From Pseudomonadota bacterium (GTDB lineage: Bacteria; Pseudomonadota; Gammaproteobacteria; Burkholderiales; Burkholderiaceae_C), in the NCBI GenBank assembly GCA_021846965.1, contig JAJZWA010000001.1, positions 83,517 to 147,516 on the forward strand: a stretch of 64,000 bases of DNA, given 5' to 3'. Both the position numbers and the translations under genes were made by a program. The notes under the pieces were generated by a model. It searched no databases. It was given only the letters and a program-made list of their open reading frames with translations, and was not told the origin of the DNA. Shown here piece after piece: positions 20,356 through 32,100 of this stretch; positions within the stretch are counted from its first letter, which is position 1, and the number at the start of each line of letters is the position of its first letter.

Positions 20356-21208
20356 GCGCTGGCTCCTCACGCAGGCATTCGAGGGCCTGTTCGATCCATC
20401 GCATGGGAACGATCGCCGTGTTGGCGGCGCTGTTGGTGGCCCAATCGATGTCGCTGTCGGCGTTGCGCACGCTCAGACGAGGCGCCTTCTCGCAAGGCTG
20501 CCAATGCGCCAATGGTCCGGTATCGCGACTGAGCACCAGGGCGTGTTCGCACGGATAGGTCCACGGGCCGGCCAGGGGCAGGAATTCGCGGAGTTGGCGC
20601 TTCAACGCAGCGCCGAGCACGAAGCCCAGGCATTCATCCTCGCCGGCGCGCGGCAGGTTGCGGGCTCGCAGGTCCGCGTCGAACCTCCAGCGCGATCCGA
20701 AGAGCTGGGAAAGCGTGCGCGCGTTGAGCTCCACCAGTTGCTCGATGTACCGTGCTCCGTCCAGCACGGGTTCGAACAGCAGCAGCCTGGACGGTCGAAG
20801 CGCCAACTTCTCGGAAGCCAGCATCGCGACGCTGCCCCCGAGGCGCAGGCCGAGCAAAGACAACCGGGCCGCGGCATGGTGCGAACGCGCCCAGTCGGCG
20901 ATGGCCACCGTATCGTCCACGGCGCCCTGCAGATCGAAGGCCTCGTCGTCCCCGGAGGAATCGCCGCTGCCGAAGTAGTCGAAGCGCACCACGTCGAATC
21001 CGGCGGCGCAAAGGCGATCTCCAAGCACGCGGTAGAACCGGTGCGCCCGAATCGCCTCCTGCCCGAAGGGATTGCACAGCAGCACCGTGTGCGCGCGCGA
21101 TTCCGGACCCGCAGCTTGCTGCAGGACGAAAAGCTCTCGTCCGCGAACCGTCAGTCGCGTCGGCGTCAATCCACTCTCCCCCAGGACGGCAAGATCATTG
21201 TTCGTCAC
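20348..21208 (-). CDS. Alpha/beta hydrolase, exosortase-A-associated hydrolase 2 type (Arg in elbow)
   Basis: A 286-residue alpha/beta-hydrolase-fold protein. No ATG is available at the N-terminus; the start used is GTG 21208, lying 14 bp inside the NRPS 3' end. VLLCNPFGQEAIRAHRFYRV and VVRFDYFGSGDSSGDDEAFD are characteristic of the hydrolase-2 family (TIGR03101). The expected nucleophile elbow reads G-L-R-L-G (Gly120-Arg122-Gly124), so no Ser, Cys or Asp nucleophile is present at the normal place. It may be a non-hydrolytic acyl-binding or transfer partner of hydrolase 1. The overlap with the NRPS gene means the two are almost certainly expressed together. Confidence 0.68.
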   Translation of the reverse strand: MTNNDLAVLGESGLTPTRLTVRGRELFVLQQAAGPESRAHTVLLCNPFGQEAIRAHRFYRVLGDRLCAAGFDVVRFDYFGSGDSSGDDEAFDLQGAVDDTVAIADWARSHHAAARLSLLGLRLGGSVAMLASEKLALRPSRLLLFEPVLDGARYIEQLVELNARTLSQLFGSRWRFDADLRARNLPRAGEDECLGFVLGAALKRQLREFLPLAGPWTYPCEHALVLSRDTGPLAHWQPCEKAPRLSVRNADSDIDWATNSAANTAIVPMRWIEQALECLREEPAHA

Positions 21209-24200
21209 GCGTACCGAACAGACGCCGCAGCAATCCGCCGCGCCCCTGTTCCACCGGCGCCTGCTCGTAGCGCAGCGCAAGTTGCGCCAGGCTTTCCAGC
21301 ACGTAGGCACGCGGCGGCACGGCCTTGCCCGTATTCTTGCGCATGCGGGCGATCGCCTGGATGACCAGCAGCGAGTGGCCGCCCAGATCGAAGAAATTGT
21401 CGTCGGGACGGACGGAGGACACGCCCAGCATGTCGCGCCAGATCTCCGCCAGCGCGGCCTCGCCCGGCGAGAGTGCGCGCGCCGGGGCTTGACTGGAAAC
21501 GGTCGTTGTCGACTGGGGGCGTACATCCCCGCGCGGCGGGAGCGCCGGCACGACGCCTGGCGGCAGCACTTGGCGCAAGGCCTCGGCCGAGCGCCCGCAC
21601 AGGTGCTGCAGCACCCCCAGGTAGCGCTGCAGCCAGGCCTCGACGCGCGTGGCGTCGAACACGTCGGTGTTGTAGGTCAGGCCACCGACCACGCCGTGCT
21701 CCTCGACCATGAACCACAGACGCAGATCTTCCGCCGCCGCGCTCTGGTACAGCGGCACGTTCTGCTGCCGCAAGGCTCCCCAGGCGTGGTCGCGCCTGCG
21801 CGCGTCCTGGTAGGAGAAGAAGCTCTGGTAGATCGGCGTACGGCTATCGTCGCGAACGACGGATTCGAGTTGAAGCAGCCGCTCAAACGGTACGTCCGGC
21901 GCCGCGAACGCCGCGAGCACGACCTCCCGCACATGTCGCAGCAGATCCTCGAAGGTCGCCGCCTCGTCCACCCGGATGCGCAGCGGCAGCACGTTGACGA
22001 AGAAGCCCATCAGCGGCTCCAGCTCCACCGAAGGTCGCCCTCGCACCGGCGTGGCGATGACCAGGTCGTGCTGGCCCGATTCGCGGCACAGGAACACGGC
22101 GAAGGTAGCCAGCAACACCATGAACGGGGTCATCTCCCGCGTGCGGGCGAAGTCCTCCAGCGCCTGGAACCACGGCTGATCCTGGCGCAGCCAATGGGTC
22201 GCTCCGCGCCCGGACATGGACGGCGGCCGCGGTCGGTCACCGGGCAGCTCGAGCGCCTCGGGCATCGGGGTCAGCACGTCGCGCCAGTACGCGAGCTGGC
22301 GCTGCAGGTCGGCACTTTGCAGCCAGCGCGCCTGCCACGCCGCGTAGTCGCCGTAGCTCAGGCGCAGCGCCGGCAGCCCGGGTTCGCGCCCTGCCGCGAA
22401 GGCCGCGTACAGGGCCTTCATCTCGTCGTAGATCAGGTCGAAGGACCAGCCGTCCCACACGATGTGGTGGGGCATGAAGAACAACACATGTTCCTGCGCG
22501 TCCAGGCGCCACAGCGAGACCCGGAACAACGGCGCCTGGCGCAGGTCGAAGGGCTCGTCGGCCGCCGCCTGCAGGCGCTGTGCCAGTTCGGCCTCTCGCC
22601 GCTCGGGAGCCAGCGCGCTCAGATCGTGCAAATGACCCAGGCGCACCTGCAGGCGCGGCAGAACCACCTGCACGGGCACGCCCTCGTCATTCTCCACGAT
22701 GGCGGTGCGAAGACTCGCCTGGCGCTCGACCATCGCGTTCAGTGCGCGCTCCAGCGCTTCCACGTCCAGCGGCCCCTGCAGTCGGTGTGCCGACGGCGTG
22801 TTGAAGGTGGGACGCCCGGGATCGAGCTGCTCGAGGAACCATACCCGCCACTGCTGCAGGGAAGCGGGCGCGGTCGTCTGATCGGCGCGCGCCGGAATGG
22901 TCTCGGCGCGCGTGCCCTCCGCGCCCGCGCCGCGCTCCATCCACGCAGCCAGCGCGCTCACGCTAGGGTGGGCGAACACGGTGAGCATCTGCAGGTCCAG
23001 CCCGCTTTGCTCGCGCAGGCGCGCGGCCAGCTGCGCCGCCAGCAGGGAATGCCCTCCGAGGGCGAAGAAATCGTCGTCAGGGCCGATCCCGGGCAGTTGC
23101 AGCGCCTGCTCCATCGCCTGCGCCACCACCGTTTCGGTGCGCGTGAGCGCGCGCCGCGGCTTGACGGCACCGCCCTGCCCGCCACCGCCCGCCAGCGGCG
23201 ACGGCAGCGCCTTGCGGTCGATCTTGCCGTTAGGCAGCAGCGGCAAGCGGGGCAGCGGCACGAAGTGCTGGGGAATCATGTACCCGGGCAGGCTCTCGCC
23301 CAGGTGCCGGCGCAGATCCGCCACCCAGTCCTGTCGGGCGGCGTCAACCGATTCCACGCGCGGCACGACGTAGGCCACGAGGCGGGCGTCGCCGGGAACG
23401 TCCTCGCGCACCATGGCCAGCGCCTGGCGGACCTGCGCGTGCTCGCCCAGGCGGGCCTCGATCTCGCCCAGCTCGATACGGTAGCCGCGCAGCTTGACCT
23501 GGAAGTCCAGGCGGCCCAGGTGTTCGAGCAGGCCATCATTGCGCCAGCGCCCACGGTCTCCGGTGCGATACATGCGCTCGCCGGCGGACGCGCCGAAGGG
23601 GTCGGGGACGAAGCGATCGGCATTCAGCTCGGGGCGCTGCCAGTATCCGAGCGCAACTCCGGCACCGCCGATCACGATCTCCCCGGGCACGCCGATGGGA
23701 CAGGGCTGTCCAAGCTCGTCGAGCACCCAGATGCGTTCGTTGGCCAGCGGCGTGCCGATGGACACGGGAACCTCAGCGCGCACCCGCCAGCAACTCGACC
23801 ATACGGTGGCCTCGGTCGGCCCGTACATGTTCCACACCTCGGCGCAGCAACCCAGCAGCGCGTCGGCCAGATCGCGCGCCAGCGCCTCGCCGCCGACCAG
23901 GGCCTTGAAGCCGGCTGTCGCGCTCCATCCGGCCTCGAACAACATGCGCCAGGTGCTCGGCGTCGCCTGCATGGCGCTGATGCGCGCACGCTCCAGCAAC
24001 GCGCGCAATGCGAAACCGTCCGCGGACTGCTCCCTGGAAGCCAGCACCACGCAGCCGCCGGTGGCCAGCGGGAGCATCAGCTCCAGCACCGCGATGTCGA
24101 AGGACAACGTGGTCACGGCCAGCAGGCGCTCGCCCTCGCGCAGGCCCGGGCGCCCCGCCACCGCATGCAGGAAGCACACCACCGCGCGGTGCGGCAGCAT

Positions 24201-26141
24201 GACACCCTTGGGACGGCCGGTGGACCCCGAGGTGTAGATCATGTACGCCGGACTCTCGGGCTCGGCATCGCGCGCGACGTCGGGCGCGGGCTCGGTGGCG
24301 GGCGCGGCCTCGATCTCGGAGGCGTCGCTGTCCAGCCAGAGACTGTGCGAGCGCTCCCACGGCAGCGCTTCGGCGCAGGCCGATTCGGTCAGCAGCAGCG
24401 CCAGGCCGGCGTCGTTCGCCATGTCGGTCAGACGCGCCTGCGGGAAACCCGGATCCAGGGGCACGTAGGCGGCGCCGCTGGCCAGCACCCCCAGCACGGC
24501 CGGCAGCAGATCCTTGCCGCGCTCCAGGCACACGCCCACGAACTGCCCGCGCCCCACGCCACGCCCGCGCAGCGCGTGCGCGATGCGCCAGGCCCTGTGC
24601 CAGAGGGCGTCGTGGTCCAGGCGAGCCTCGCCGGCCTCGAGCACGACCCGCGCCGCATCGACGGCGCTGCGCCGATGCAGCCACGCGTGCAGCAGCGACG
24701 GCCCCGGCACGACCTCGGCGGTGGCGTTCAGGCGCAACAGCTCGGCACGGTCGTGCTCGCTCACCAGGTCGACCTCGCGCAGCGGCGTCCCAGGTCGCTC
24801 GCAGGAGCCCGCCAGCAGCAATTCCAGGCATTGCAGCCAGCGCCGCACGGTGGCGGCATCGAACAGGCTGGCCGCGTACTGGCATTCCAGGCGGATGGAT
24901 CCCGCGTGGGGAACCGCATTCACGAACAGCTCGAAATTCTCGTAACCGCGCGGCACCGATGCGGCTTCGGCAAGCAGGCCGGGAAAGCCCGAGACGGGAA
25001 GTTCGCTGTCGAGGTTGAACATGACCTGCGCCAGCGGCACGCGCGAAGGGTCGCGGGGCACCAGCAGGCGCTTGAGCAGGGTACCGAAGGTGTAGTGCTG
25101 ATGCTCGTAGGCATCGAGCATGCGCGACTGCACCTGAGGCAGGGCGGCGGCCAGCGACGCGTGCGGGTCGGGCGCCAGGCGCAGCGGCAGCAGGTTGACG
25201 GCATGGCCCACGCAGTGACCGAAGCCCTCCAGGGTCTGCCCCGCCGCCGGCACGCCCACCACCACCTCCTCGCACGCGGCCAGGCGTTGCATCAGGGCCG
25301 CGAAACCCCCGAGCAGCACGCTGAACAGGCTGGCGCCTTGCGTGGCGCCGAATGCGCGCAGGCGCTCCACGAGTCCGGCCGGAAGCACGTGGTCGATGCG
25401 CGCGGACGCGAACCCGCGTCGGGCCGGCCGCGCGTGGTCGAGCGGGAGTTCCAACGGTGCGGGAATATCGCGGAAGCGCTCCGTCCAGAAGCGCTCATCG
25501 TCCGCATGCGCCGCGCCGCGTTCGCGTTCGGCCAGCGCCACCGCGAAGTCTGCGAAACTCACTGGATCCCGCAGGGCAGCTGGCTGGCGAAGTTCGAGCG
25601 CGTACAAGGCCGCCAGATCCTGCAACAACACGCCGAAGGACCAGCCGTCACACACGATGTGATGTGCCGTGAGCAGCAAGCGCCACTCCTTCGCTCCGAG
25701 CGCGAGCAATTGCATGCGCACCAGCGGACCGCGCGCCAGGTCGAATGGGCGCTCCATATCCACGCGCGCGTGACCGCGCAGCGCCACCTCGCGCTGCTCA
25801 TCGTCCAGTGCCACCAGATCGTGCACGGGCAGATCCACCGCCACCCGCTCGGCCACCAGCATCTGCTGCCCGTCGTCGCTGAAACACGCCCGCAAGGCGT
25901 CGTGGCGGGCAACCAGCGAGTGCAGCGCGGCGCGGAAGGCCGACAGGTCCAAGGCTCCGCGCAGGCAAAGCGAGACAGCCTCGTTGTAGGCCAGGCTGGC
26001 GTTCTCGCCGAGTTGACATGCCAGCCAGATCTCACGCTGCGCTTCCGTGCTGGGCACCGCCCGGGCGTAGGCCGGCGCCTCCGCGAAGGGGTCGTAGTCG
26101 ACGGCTTCCAGGCCCGGTTGCGTACTCTGCATATGACTCAT
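21195..26141 (-). CDS. Nonribosomal peptide synthetase, C-A-PCP-C-PCP
   Basis: A 1648-residue protein starting at ATG 26141, one base into the stop of the upstream synthetase (TGATG) and behind a good AAGGTGAG ribosome site. Domains: condensation 30-450 (HHIVCDG at 160-166); adenylation 480-980 (YTSGSTGRPKG 636-646, NMYGPTE 771-777, YRTGD 858, NGKIDRK with Lys973); carrier 1000-1070 (Ser1032 in LGGHSLL); condensation 1085-1520 (HHIVWDG 1225-1231); carrier 1555-1625 (Ser1590). The substrate-pocket residues read D-I-L-Q-V-G-M-V-W-K, close to the published glycine code. There is no thioesterase, reductase or epimerase, and the second carrier has no adenylation domain of its own. The tail after PCP2 is short and basic (GLLRRLFGTRDEQ). 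Confidence 0.95.
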   Translation of the reverse strand: MSHMQSTQPGLEAVDYDPFAEAPAYARAVPSTEAQREIWLACQLGENASLAYNEAVSLCLRGALDLSAFRAALHSLVARHDALRACFSDDGQQMLVAERVAVDLPVHDLVALDDEQREVALRGHARVDMERPFDLARGPLVRMQLLALGAKEWRLLLTAHHIVCDGWSFGVLLQDLAALYALELRQPAALRDPVSFADFAVALAERERGAAHADDERFWTERFRDIPAPLELPLDHARPARRGFASARIDHVLPAGLVERLRAFGATQGASLFSVLLGGFAALMQRLAACEEVVVGVPAAGQTLEGFGHCVGHAVNLLPLRLAPDPHASLAAALPQVQSRMLDAYEHQHYTFGTLLKRLLVPRDPSRVPLAQVMFNLDSELPVSGFPGLLAEAASVPRGYENFELFVNAVPHAGSIRLECQYAASLFDAATVRRWLQCLELLLAGSCERPGTPLREVDLVSEHDRAELLRLNATAEVVPGPSLLHAWLHRRSAVDAARVVLEAGEARLDHDALWHRAWRIAHALRGRGVGRGQFVGVCLERGKDLLPAVLGVLASGAAYVPLDPGFPQARLTDMANDAGLALLLTESACAEALPWERSHSLWLDSDASEIEAAPATEPAPDVARDAEPESPAYMIYTSGSTGRPKGVMLPHRAVVCFLHAVAGRPGLREGERLLAVTTLSFDIAVLELMLPLATGGCVVLASREQSADGFALRALLERARISAMQATPSTWRMLFEAGWSATAGFKALVGGEALARDLADALLGCCAEVWNMYGPTEATVWSSCWRVRAEVPVSIGTPLANERIWVLDELGQPCPIGVPGEIVIGGAGVALGYWQRPELNADRFVPDPFGASAGERMYRTGDRGRWRNDGLLEHLGRLDFQVKLRGYRIELGEIEARLGEHAQVRQALAMVREDVPGDARLVAYVVPRVESVDAARQDWVADLRRHLGESLPGYMIPQHFVPLPRLPLLPNGKIDRKALPSPLAGGGGQGGAVKPRRALTRTETVVAQAMEQALQLPGIGPDDDFFALGGHSLLAAQLAARLREQSGLDLQMLTVFAHPSVSALAAWMERGAGAEGTRAETIPARADQTTAPASLQQWRVWFLEQLDPGRPTFNTPSAHRLQGPLDVEALERALNAMVERQASLRTAIVENDEGVPVQVVLPRLQVRLGHLHDLSALAPERREAELAQRLQAAADEPFDLRQAPLFRVSLWRLDAQEHVLFFMPHHIVWDGWSFDLIYDEMKALYAAFAAGREPGLPALRLSYGDYAAWQARWLQSADLQRQLAYWRDVLTPMPEALELPGDRPRPPSMSGRGATHWLRQDQPWFQALEDFARTREMTPFMVLLATFAVFLCRESGQHDLVIATPVRGRPSVELEPLMGFFVNVLPLRIRVDEAATFEDLLRHVREVVLAAFAAPDVPFERLLQLESVVRDDSRTPIYQSFFSYQDARRRDHAWGALRQQNVPLYQSAAAEDLRLWFMVEEHGVVGGLTYNTDVFDATRVEAWLQRYLGVLQHLCGRSAEALRQVLPPGVVPALPPRGDVRPQSTTTVSSQAPARALSPGEAALAEIWRDMLGVSSVRPDDNFFDLGGHSLLVIQAIARMRKNTGKAVPPRAYVLESLAQLALRYEQAPVEQGRGGLLRRLFGTRDEQ

Positions 26142-29100
26142 CAGCTCACCTTCATGTACTGGTTCGGGCGCTGCGGATCGGCGACGAACCAGGCGGGCTT
26201 CCCGGCCGCGTCGCGTCCTAGGCGCGCTCCGGGCACGGGCGGCCGCGATGCGTCGAACACCTGCGCCTCCGGCGAAGCGCCGCCGGGCAGGAATTCCGAT
26301 TCCTGCAACTCCCGCACTGACTCCTTGAAGGCGCGCGCGATCAGTTGCAGATCCTCGGCGCTGTGCGCCGTGGTGAGAAAGCAGGGAAAGTTGTCCAGGA
26401 TGTGGACGCCGCGGCTGCGCATCATCGCGAACAGCAGATCCTGAAGGGGGTGATCCTCGGCCCAGCTGACCCGCCACAATGAGGCGAAGTGGCGGATGCG
26501 AAGCGGTGCCGCGTGCTGCTCGCAGAAGGCGTTGAGTTCGGCGGCCAGATCCTCGGTGCGGCGATTCAGCCCCCGCTGCAGCTCCGGACCCTGCTGCTTC
26601 AGATGCTTCAGACTCGCGTGCGCCGCCGCCAGCGCCAGTGGATGGCGCACGAAGGTGCCTGCGAAATAGGTCACGCCGACGCTGGGGATCGAGTCATCCC
26701 CGTACTGCCAGGCCCCGCCATCCAGCGCGTCCATGAATTCGCGCCGCCCCGCGACCACGCCGATGGGCAGCCCACCGCCGATGACCTTGCCGTAAGTGGC
26801 CAGGTCGGCGCGCAGGCCGAACAACTCCTGCACGCCGCCGGGCGCGCTGCGAAAGCCGGTGATCACCTCGTCGAAGATCAGGCAGCAGCCCGCTCGCTCG
26901 GTGACGGCGCGCAGTTCACGCAGGAACTCCACGGGCCGGAACTCGGGACGCCGGCTCTGCACCGGCTCGACCAGCACCGCGGCCAGATCATCCGCGTGCT
27001 CGCGGATGTACTGCAGACTGGCGTCGGTGCCGTATTCGAGCACCCGCACGTCGCCGAACATGCCACGCATGATGCCGGGCGCCGCCGGAATGCCGCGATG
27101 CTCGCGTCCGGCGCGCACCACCACCTCGTCGAAGGTGCCGTGGTAGGAACCGGTGAACAGCACCACGGTATCGCGGCCGGTAACCGTGCGTGCGATGCGC
27201 ACCGCCGCCATCACCGCCTCGGAACCGGTGTTGCACAGGCCTGCGCGGTCGAAGCCGGTGAACTCGCATACCATCTCGGCGACCGGTCCGGCCAGCGGAT
27301 GCTGCGGGCCGATGTCGTAGCCCGCGTCGAGCTGCTCGCGCAGCGCCTGCTGCACGAATTCAGGTTGCCAGCCGAACAGGTTCATGCCGAAGCCGCTGAG
27401 CACGTCGACGTACTCGTTGCCGTCGAGGTCCCACATGTGCGAGCCCTTGCTGCGCTCCATGACCAGTTGGTAGACGATGTCCTTGATCGCCGGACGAAAC
27501 CCGTTCACCACCCGCGGATCGGCCAGCGGCCCCCGGTAGCGCTCCGTGTAGGCGCGGCTCTTGGCGCTGCGCTCGACGTAGCGCCGGATAAAGGCCTGCA
27601 GCCGTGCACGCTGGCGCTCGCTCAAGTCTCCGCCCTGGGTATGAATGCGCGCGATCGCGCCGAAGGCCTTCTTGACGTCGTAGCGTCGGGTGTCATCCTC
27701 CGGGGAAGAGACCGTGCCGGAGCACGTTGTCTCCTGTGCCGGGGGTTGCGTCGGCACGACGGCGGGAACCGGCGCCGGCCCCGCAGCGGACACCACGGCC
27801 GGGAACGACCCAGCGGCGCCGCCGCGCCCCAGCTTGCCCAGGACCTCGAGCTGCTGCACCATCAGACGCATCTGCTGCTCGATGAGCTGTCGCACGGCGG
27901 CGTCGTCACCCGGTGCCGCGAGCTGCGTCGGCATGGCAGGCGCAACGGTCGCGGGGGCCATGGCAGCCGCGACCTGCTCGACGGCGGCGGCTGCCGGCGC
28001 CGCTGCGGGCGGGGGCACCAGACCCTGCAGATACGAGGCCAGGGCATCGAGGCTGCGCAGGCCTTCCATCAACTGCCGGAAGGTCACCGGCACGCCGAAT
28101 TCCTTCTTCACCTGCAGCGCCGCCTGCGTCAGGGTGAGCGAGTCGATGCCGAGCTCGACAAAGGAAGCGGAGGCATCGGCGGCACCGAGGTCCGTGCCCG
28201 ACACATCCTCGAACAGGCTGCGCAGGCGTGCGACCAGGGCGGCTCGCGTGGCGCGGTCATCGGCGGCAGCCGGTAGCGCGGAAGACTGGTTCGTGGACAT
28301 GGTGTTGGACGGGGAACTGAACGGAGGCGAATTGACGGCAGCGCGTGCCTCGGCGACGGATGCTGCCGCGTGGGACACGGCGCCGCCCGCGTCGAGCCAA
28401 TGCCGTGTCGTTTCGAAGGCATAGGTCGGCAGGCGCACACGACGACGGCCTTGAGCGGGGTGGGCGGCGGTGAGGTTCAGGTCATGGCCTGCCGCCCACA
28501 GCGCGCCGGCGGCGAGCAGCATGCTCGCGACCTCATCGCCCGGGCGCGCGCCCAGGCTAGACCGTGTACCTACGAGCCCGGTGATACCCTGCTGGCGCGC
28601 CAGATCACTCAACACCGAGCGCGGCCCGACTTCGAGCAACAGGGCATTGGCGTGGCGCTCCAGCGCACATCGCAGCGCCGGACGGAATCGCACCGGCTCG
28701 CGCAACTGGCGTAGCCAGTATGCGGGGTCGGTGGCCTGCGCGGCGTGCAGCCAGTCACCATTGCAGGTCGAGACGATGGGAATGTTCGGCGCATGCAGCG
28801 CAACCGCGCGCACCGCCTGTTCGAAGTCCGGCAACGCCCCATCCATCATCGGAGAGTGAAAGGCGTGCGAGGTGGCGAGACGGCGAGCCGGAACGCCACG
28901 TTGCTCGAGTTCCATGCAGAGGGCCTCGACAGCCGCCTCGGGGCCGGCCGCGACACTGGCGCGCGGGCCGTTGTCCGCCGCCAGGGCGACGCCCTCGGGC
29001 AACAGGGCCTGCAACTCCGCGGCCGCCATGCGCACGGCCAGCATGGCCCCCGCGGGCTGTGCCTGCATCAGCAGCCCGCGCCGGGCCACGAGCGCTGCGG

Positions 29101-32100
29101 CATCGTCCAGGCTCATCACACCCGCCAGCACCGCGCACACGAACTCGCCCACGCTGTGCCCGAGCAGGGCGGCGGGCCGCGCCCCCCGAGCCAGCCAGGC
29201 CTGCGCGAGCGCGTATTCGATCGCGAACAATGCCGGCTGCGTGGTCGCGGTTTCCGCCAGATCATGCTGCGCACCGAACATGCGACTCTCGAGGTCGAAG
29301 TCCAGGTGCGGACCCAGCGCCTCGCAGGCCGCGTCGAAGGCCTGCGCGAACGCCGCGTCGCGCGCGTGGAGGTCGCGGCCCATGCCCGCGTATTGCGCGC
29401 CCTGGCCAGGGAACATCCAGATCAGTGGCGTGCCCGCCGATGCCACACCTTGGATACGTGCCGCGTGCGAGCTGTCGCGCAGCGTCGACACAGCCAGACC
29501 AGCGTCCGAGGCCACCACGCAAAGACGGTGCGCGAACCGGCTGCGCCCGACCTGCAGGGTGTGGGCGACGTCCGCCAGGTTGACATCCGGAAACGCCTCC
29601 AGATGCGATGCGAGTTGCAGCGACATGCGCTGCAGGGCGGTCTCGGACCGGGCGCTGAGCATGAGCAACTGCGCACCGTCGGCCGCCGCCGGGGCCGTGC
29701 GCGGCGGGGCTTCCTGTAGGACCACATGGGCATTCGTGCCACCCACGCCAAAACTGCTCACACCCGCCATGCGCACGCGTGACGTGCGCGGCCAGGGGGT
29801 CAGTCGGTCGCATACGCGCAGCGGCGAATGCTGGAAATCGATATGGGGATTGGGTGTCTCGTAATGGATGCTCGGTGGAATGCATTGCTCATGCAGGGCA
29901 AGCGCGGTCTTGATCAGCCCGGTGGCGCCCGCCGCGATCACCAGATGGCCGACGTTGCTTTTCACGGATCCGATCAGGCAGCTTCCCGTCGGGGCGCCAC
30001 CGTCGCGAAGCACGCTGGCCAGTGCTTCCACTTCCACGGGATCCCCCAGCGGCGTGGCGGTTCCGTGCGCCTCGACATAGTCGATGTCCGGCGCGCTCAC
30101 GCCGGCGTCGCGCCAGGCGGCCGCGATTACCGCGGCCTGGCCGTCAACGCTGGGCGCGGTGAAGCTGGCCTTGTCGCGGCCATCGTTGTTCACGGCCACG
30201 CCACGGATCAGGGCCAGCACCTCGTCGCCGTCCGCCAGCGCATCGTCCAGGCGCTTGAGAAGGACGACGGCGGCACCGTCGGAGAACACCGTTCCGGCGC
30301 CGCGCGCATCGAAGCTGCGCGTGACCCCGTCGGGGGAAAGCATCGCTCCTTCCTGATACAGGTAGCCGCTGGCCGGTGGACACTGAATCGACGCGCCGCC
30401 CGCCAGGGCCATCGAGCATTGACCGGCGCGCAAGGCTAGCACCGCCTGCGCCACGGCCACCAGCGACGTCGAGCAGGCGGTGTTGACACTGACGGCCGGG
30501 CCGGTGAGGTTCAGGCGGTGCGCGGTGCGGGTGGCAATGTAGTCCTTTTCATTGCCCAGCATGGTCTGGAAGGCCCCCAGCCGCTGCACCTGATCCGGGT
30601 GCGCCAGCACGTGATGCTGGTAGTACGTGGCGTTATGCATGCCCGCGAACACGCCGACTGGATCGATCTGCCCGTCTGGGGCGTAGCCGCCGCGCTCCAG
30701 GCATTGCCAGCACAACTCCAGGAACACACGTTGCTGAGGATCCATCAACGCCGCCTCGCGAGGCGAGATGCCGAAGAAGGCGGCGTCGAAGCACTCCACG
30801 CCGTCGAGCACTCCGCGAGCCTTGACGTAATCCGGATCGCCCACCAACTCGGGGGACAGGGAGGCATCGAGTTCGCCAGGCGCGAAGTGGCAGATGCCGT
30901 CGCGCCCGTTCAGCAGGTTAGCCCAGAACTGCTCGACGTCCGCGGCCGCGGGAAAACGCCCGGCCACGGCGATGATGGCAATGGGCGCCTCAGGCGCGCC
31001 GCGCGCGCGAGACGCCGACGTCTCGCCGGCCGGAATACGTGTCCGTCGGGATGTCGCGCCGGCGCGCAGCCGTTGCGCCAGCGCGGCCGGGGTAGGCCGA
31101 CCGAAAAAGGCCGGCACATCGAGGCCCGCGGCCTCGCCGCCGAGCAACGCAAGTGCCTTCAGGACCAGAAGGGAATTTCCGCCCAGTTCGAAGAAATGCT
31201 CCTCGCGCCCCACCTGGTCCACGCCGAGCACCTCAGCGAACACCGCGCAGACCCGCTGTTCGAATTCGTCGCGCGCCGGCATCAGACCCTCGGACGGGCT
31301 CTCCCGATGGGGATCCGGCAGGGCACGCTGATCGAGCTTCCCGTTGGGCGTGGTGGGAAGCGCATCCAACCAGGTAAAGGCCGCGGGGACCATGTGCTCC
31401 GGCAACCGCCGCGCGACAAACGCTCGAAGTTCGGCGGCCGGTGCCCGTTGCGCGCGCGGCACCGCGTACGCCAGCAGACGCAGATTTCCGGCCGCGTCGC
31501 GTCGCCCGATCACAGCACAGGCGCGCACCGCTGGATGGGATGCGAGACAGGATTCGATCTCGCCGGGTTCGATGCGATAGCCTCGGATCTTGAGCTGGCT
31601 ATCGACCCGTCCCAGACAGTCAAGCTGGCCGTCAGGAAGCCGACGCACCAAATCACCGGTTCGGTACAGGCGCGCGCCCGGCTGGCCGAAGGGGTCCGTC
31701 ACGAAGCGTTCGGCGTCCAGTTCCGGGCGCCGCAGGTACCCCAGCGCCACGCCGCTGCCGCCGACCACCAGCTCACCGACAAGTCCGGCGGGAAGCAACT
31801 CGCCGGCGGGAGATACGATCAGGCCCCGGGTATCTCGTATCGGGTGCCCGATGGGCACGCGCACGAGCTCAGGCGGCAGGTCGCGATCAATGAGCGCCGT
31901 CGCGGTGAAGGTCGTGCATTCGGTCGGCCCGTAACCATTGATCAACTCGGTATCGGGCAGGGCCGCCAGGGCGCGGCGCAGATGAGGCACGGACAGGGCT
32001 TCGCCACCGACCAGCAACTGGCGCAGGCCCGACAGGCGCCGCGGATCGTCGTCGACCACCGCGTTGAACAGGCCCGCGGTCAGCCAGGCGCTGTCCACGG

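Noticed and set aside
21072..26444. A 1790-residue plus-strand frame antisense to the NRPS gene
   Set aside because: It is an artefact of high GC codon bias; the protein is rich in R, Q, H and G without any domain, while the minus strand encodes a complete NRPS.
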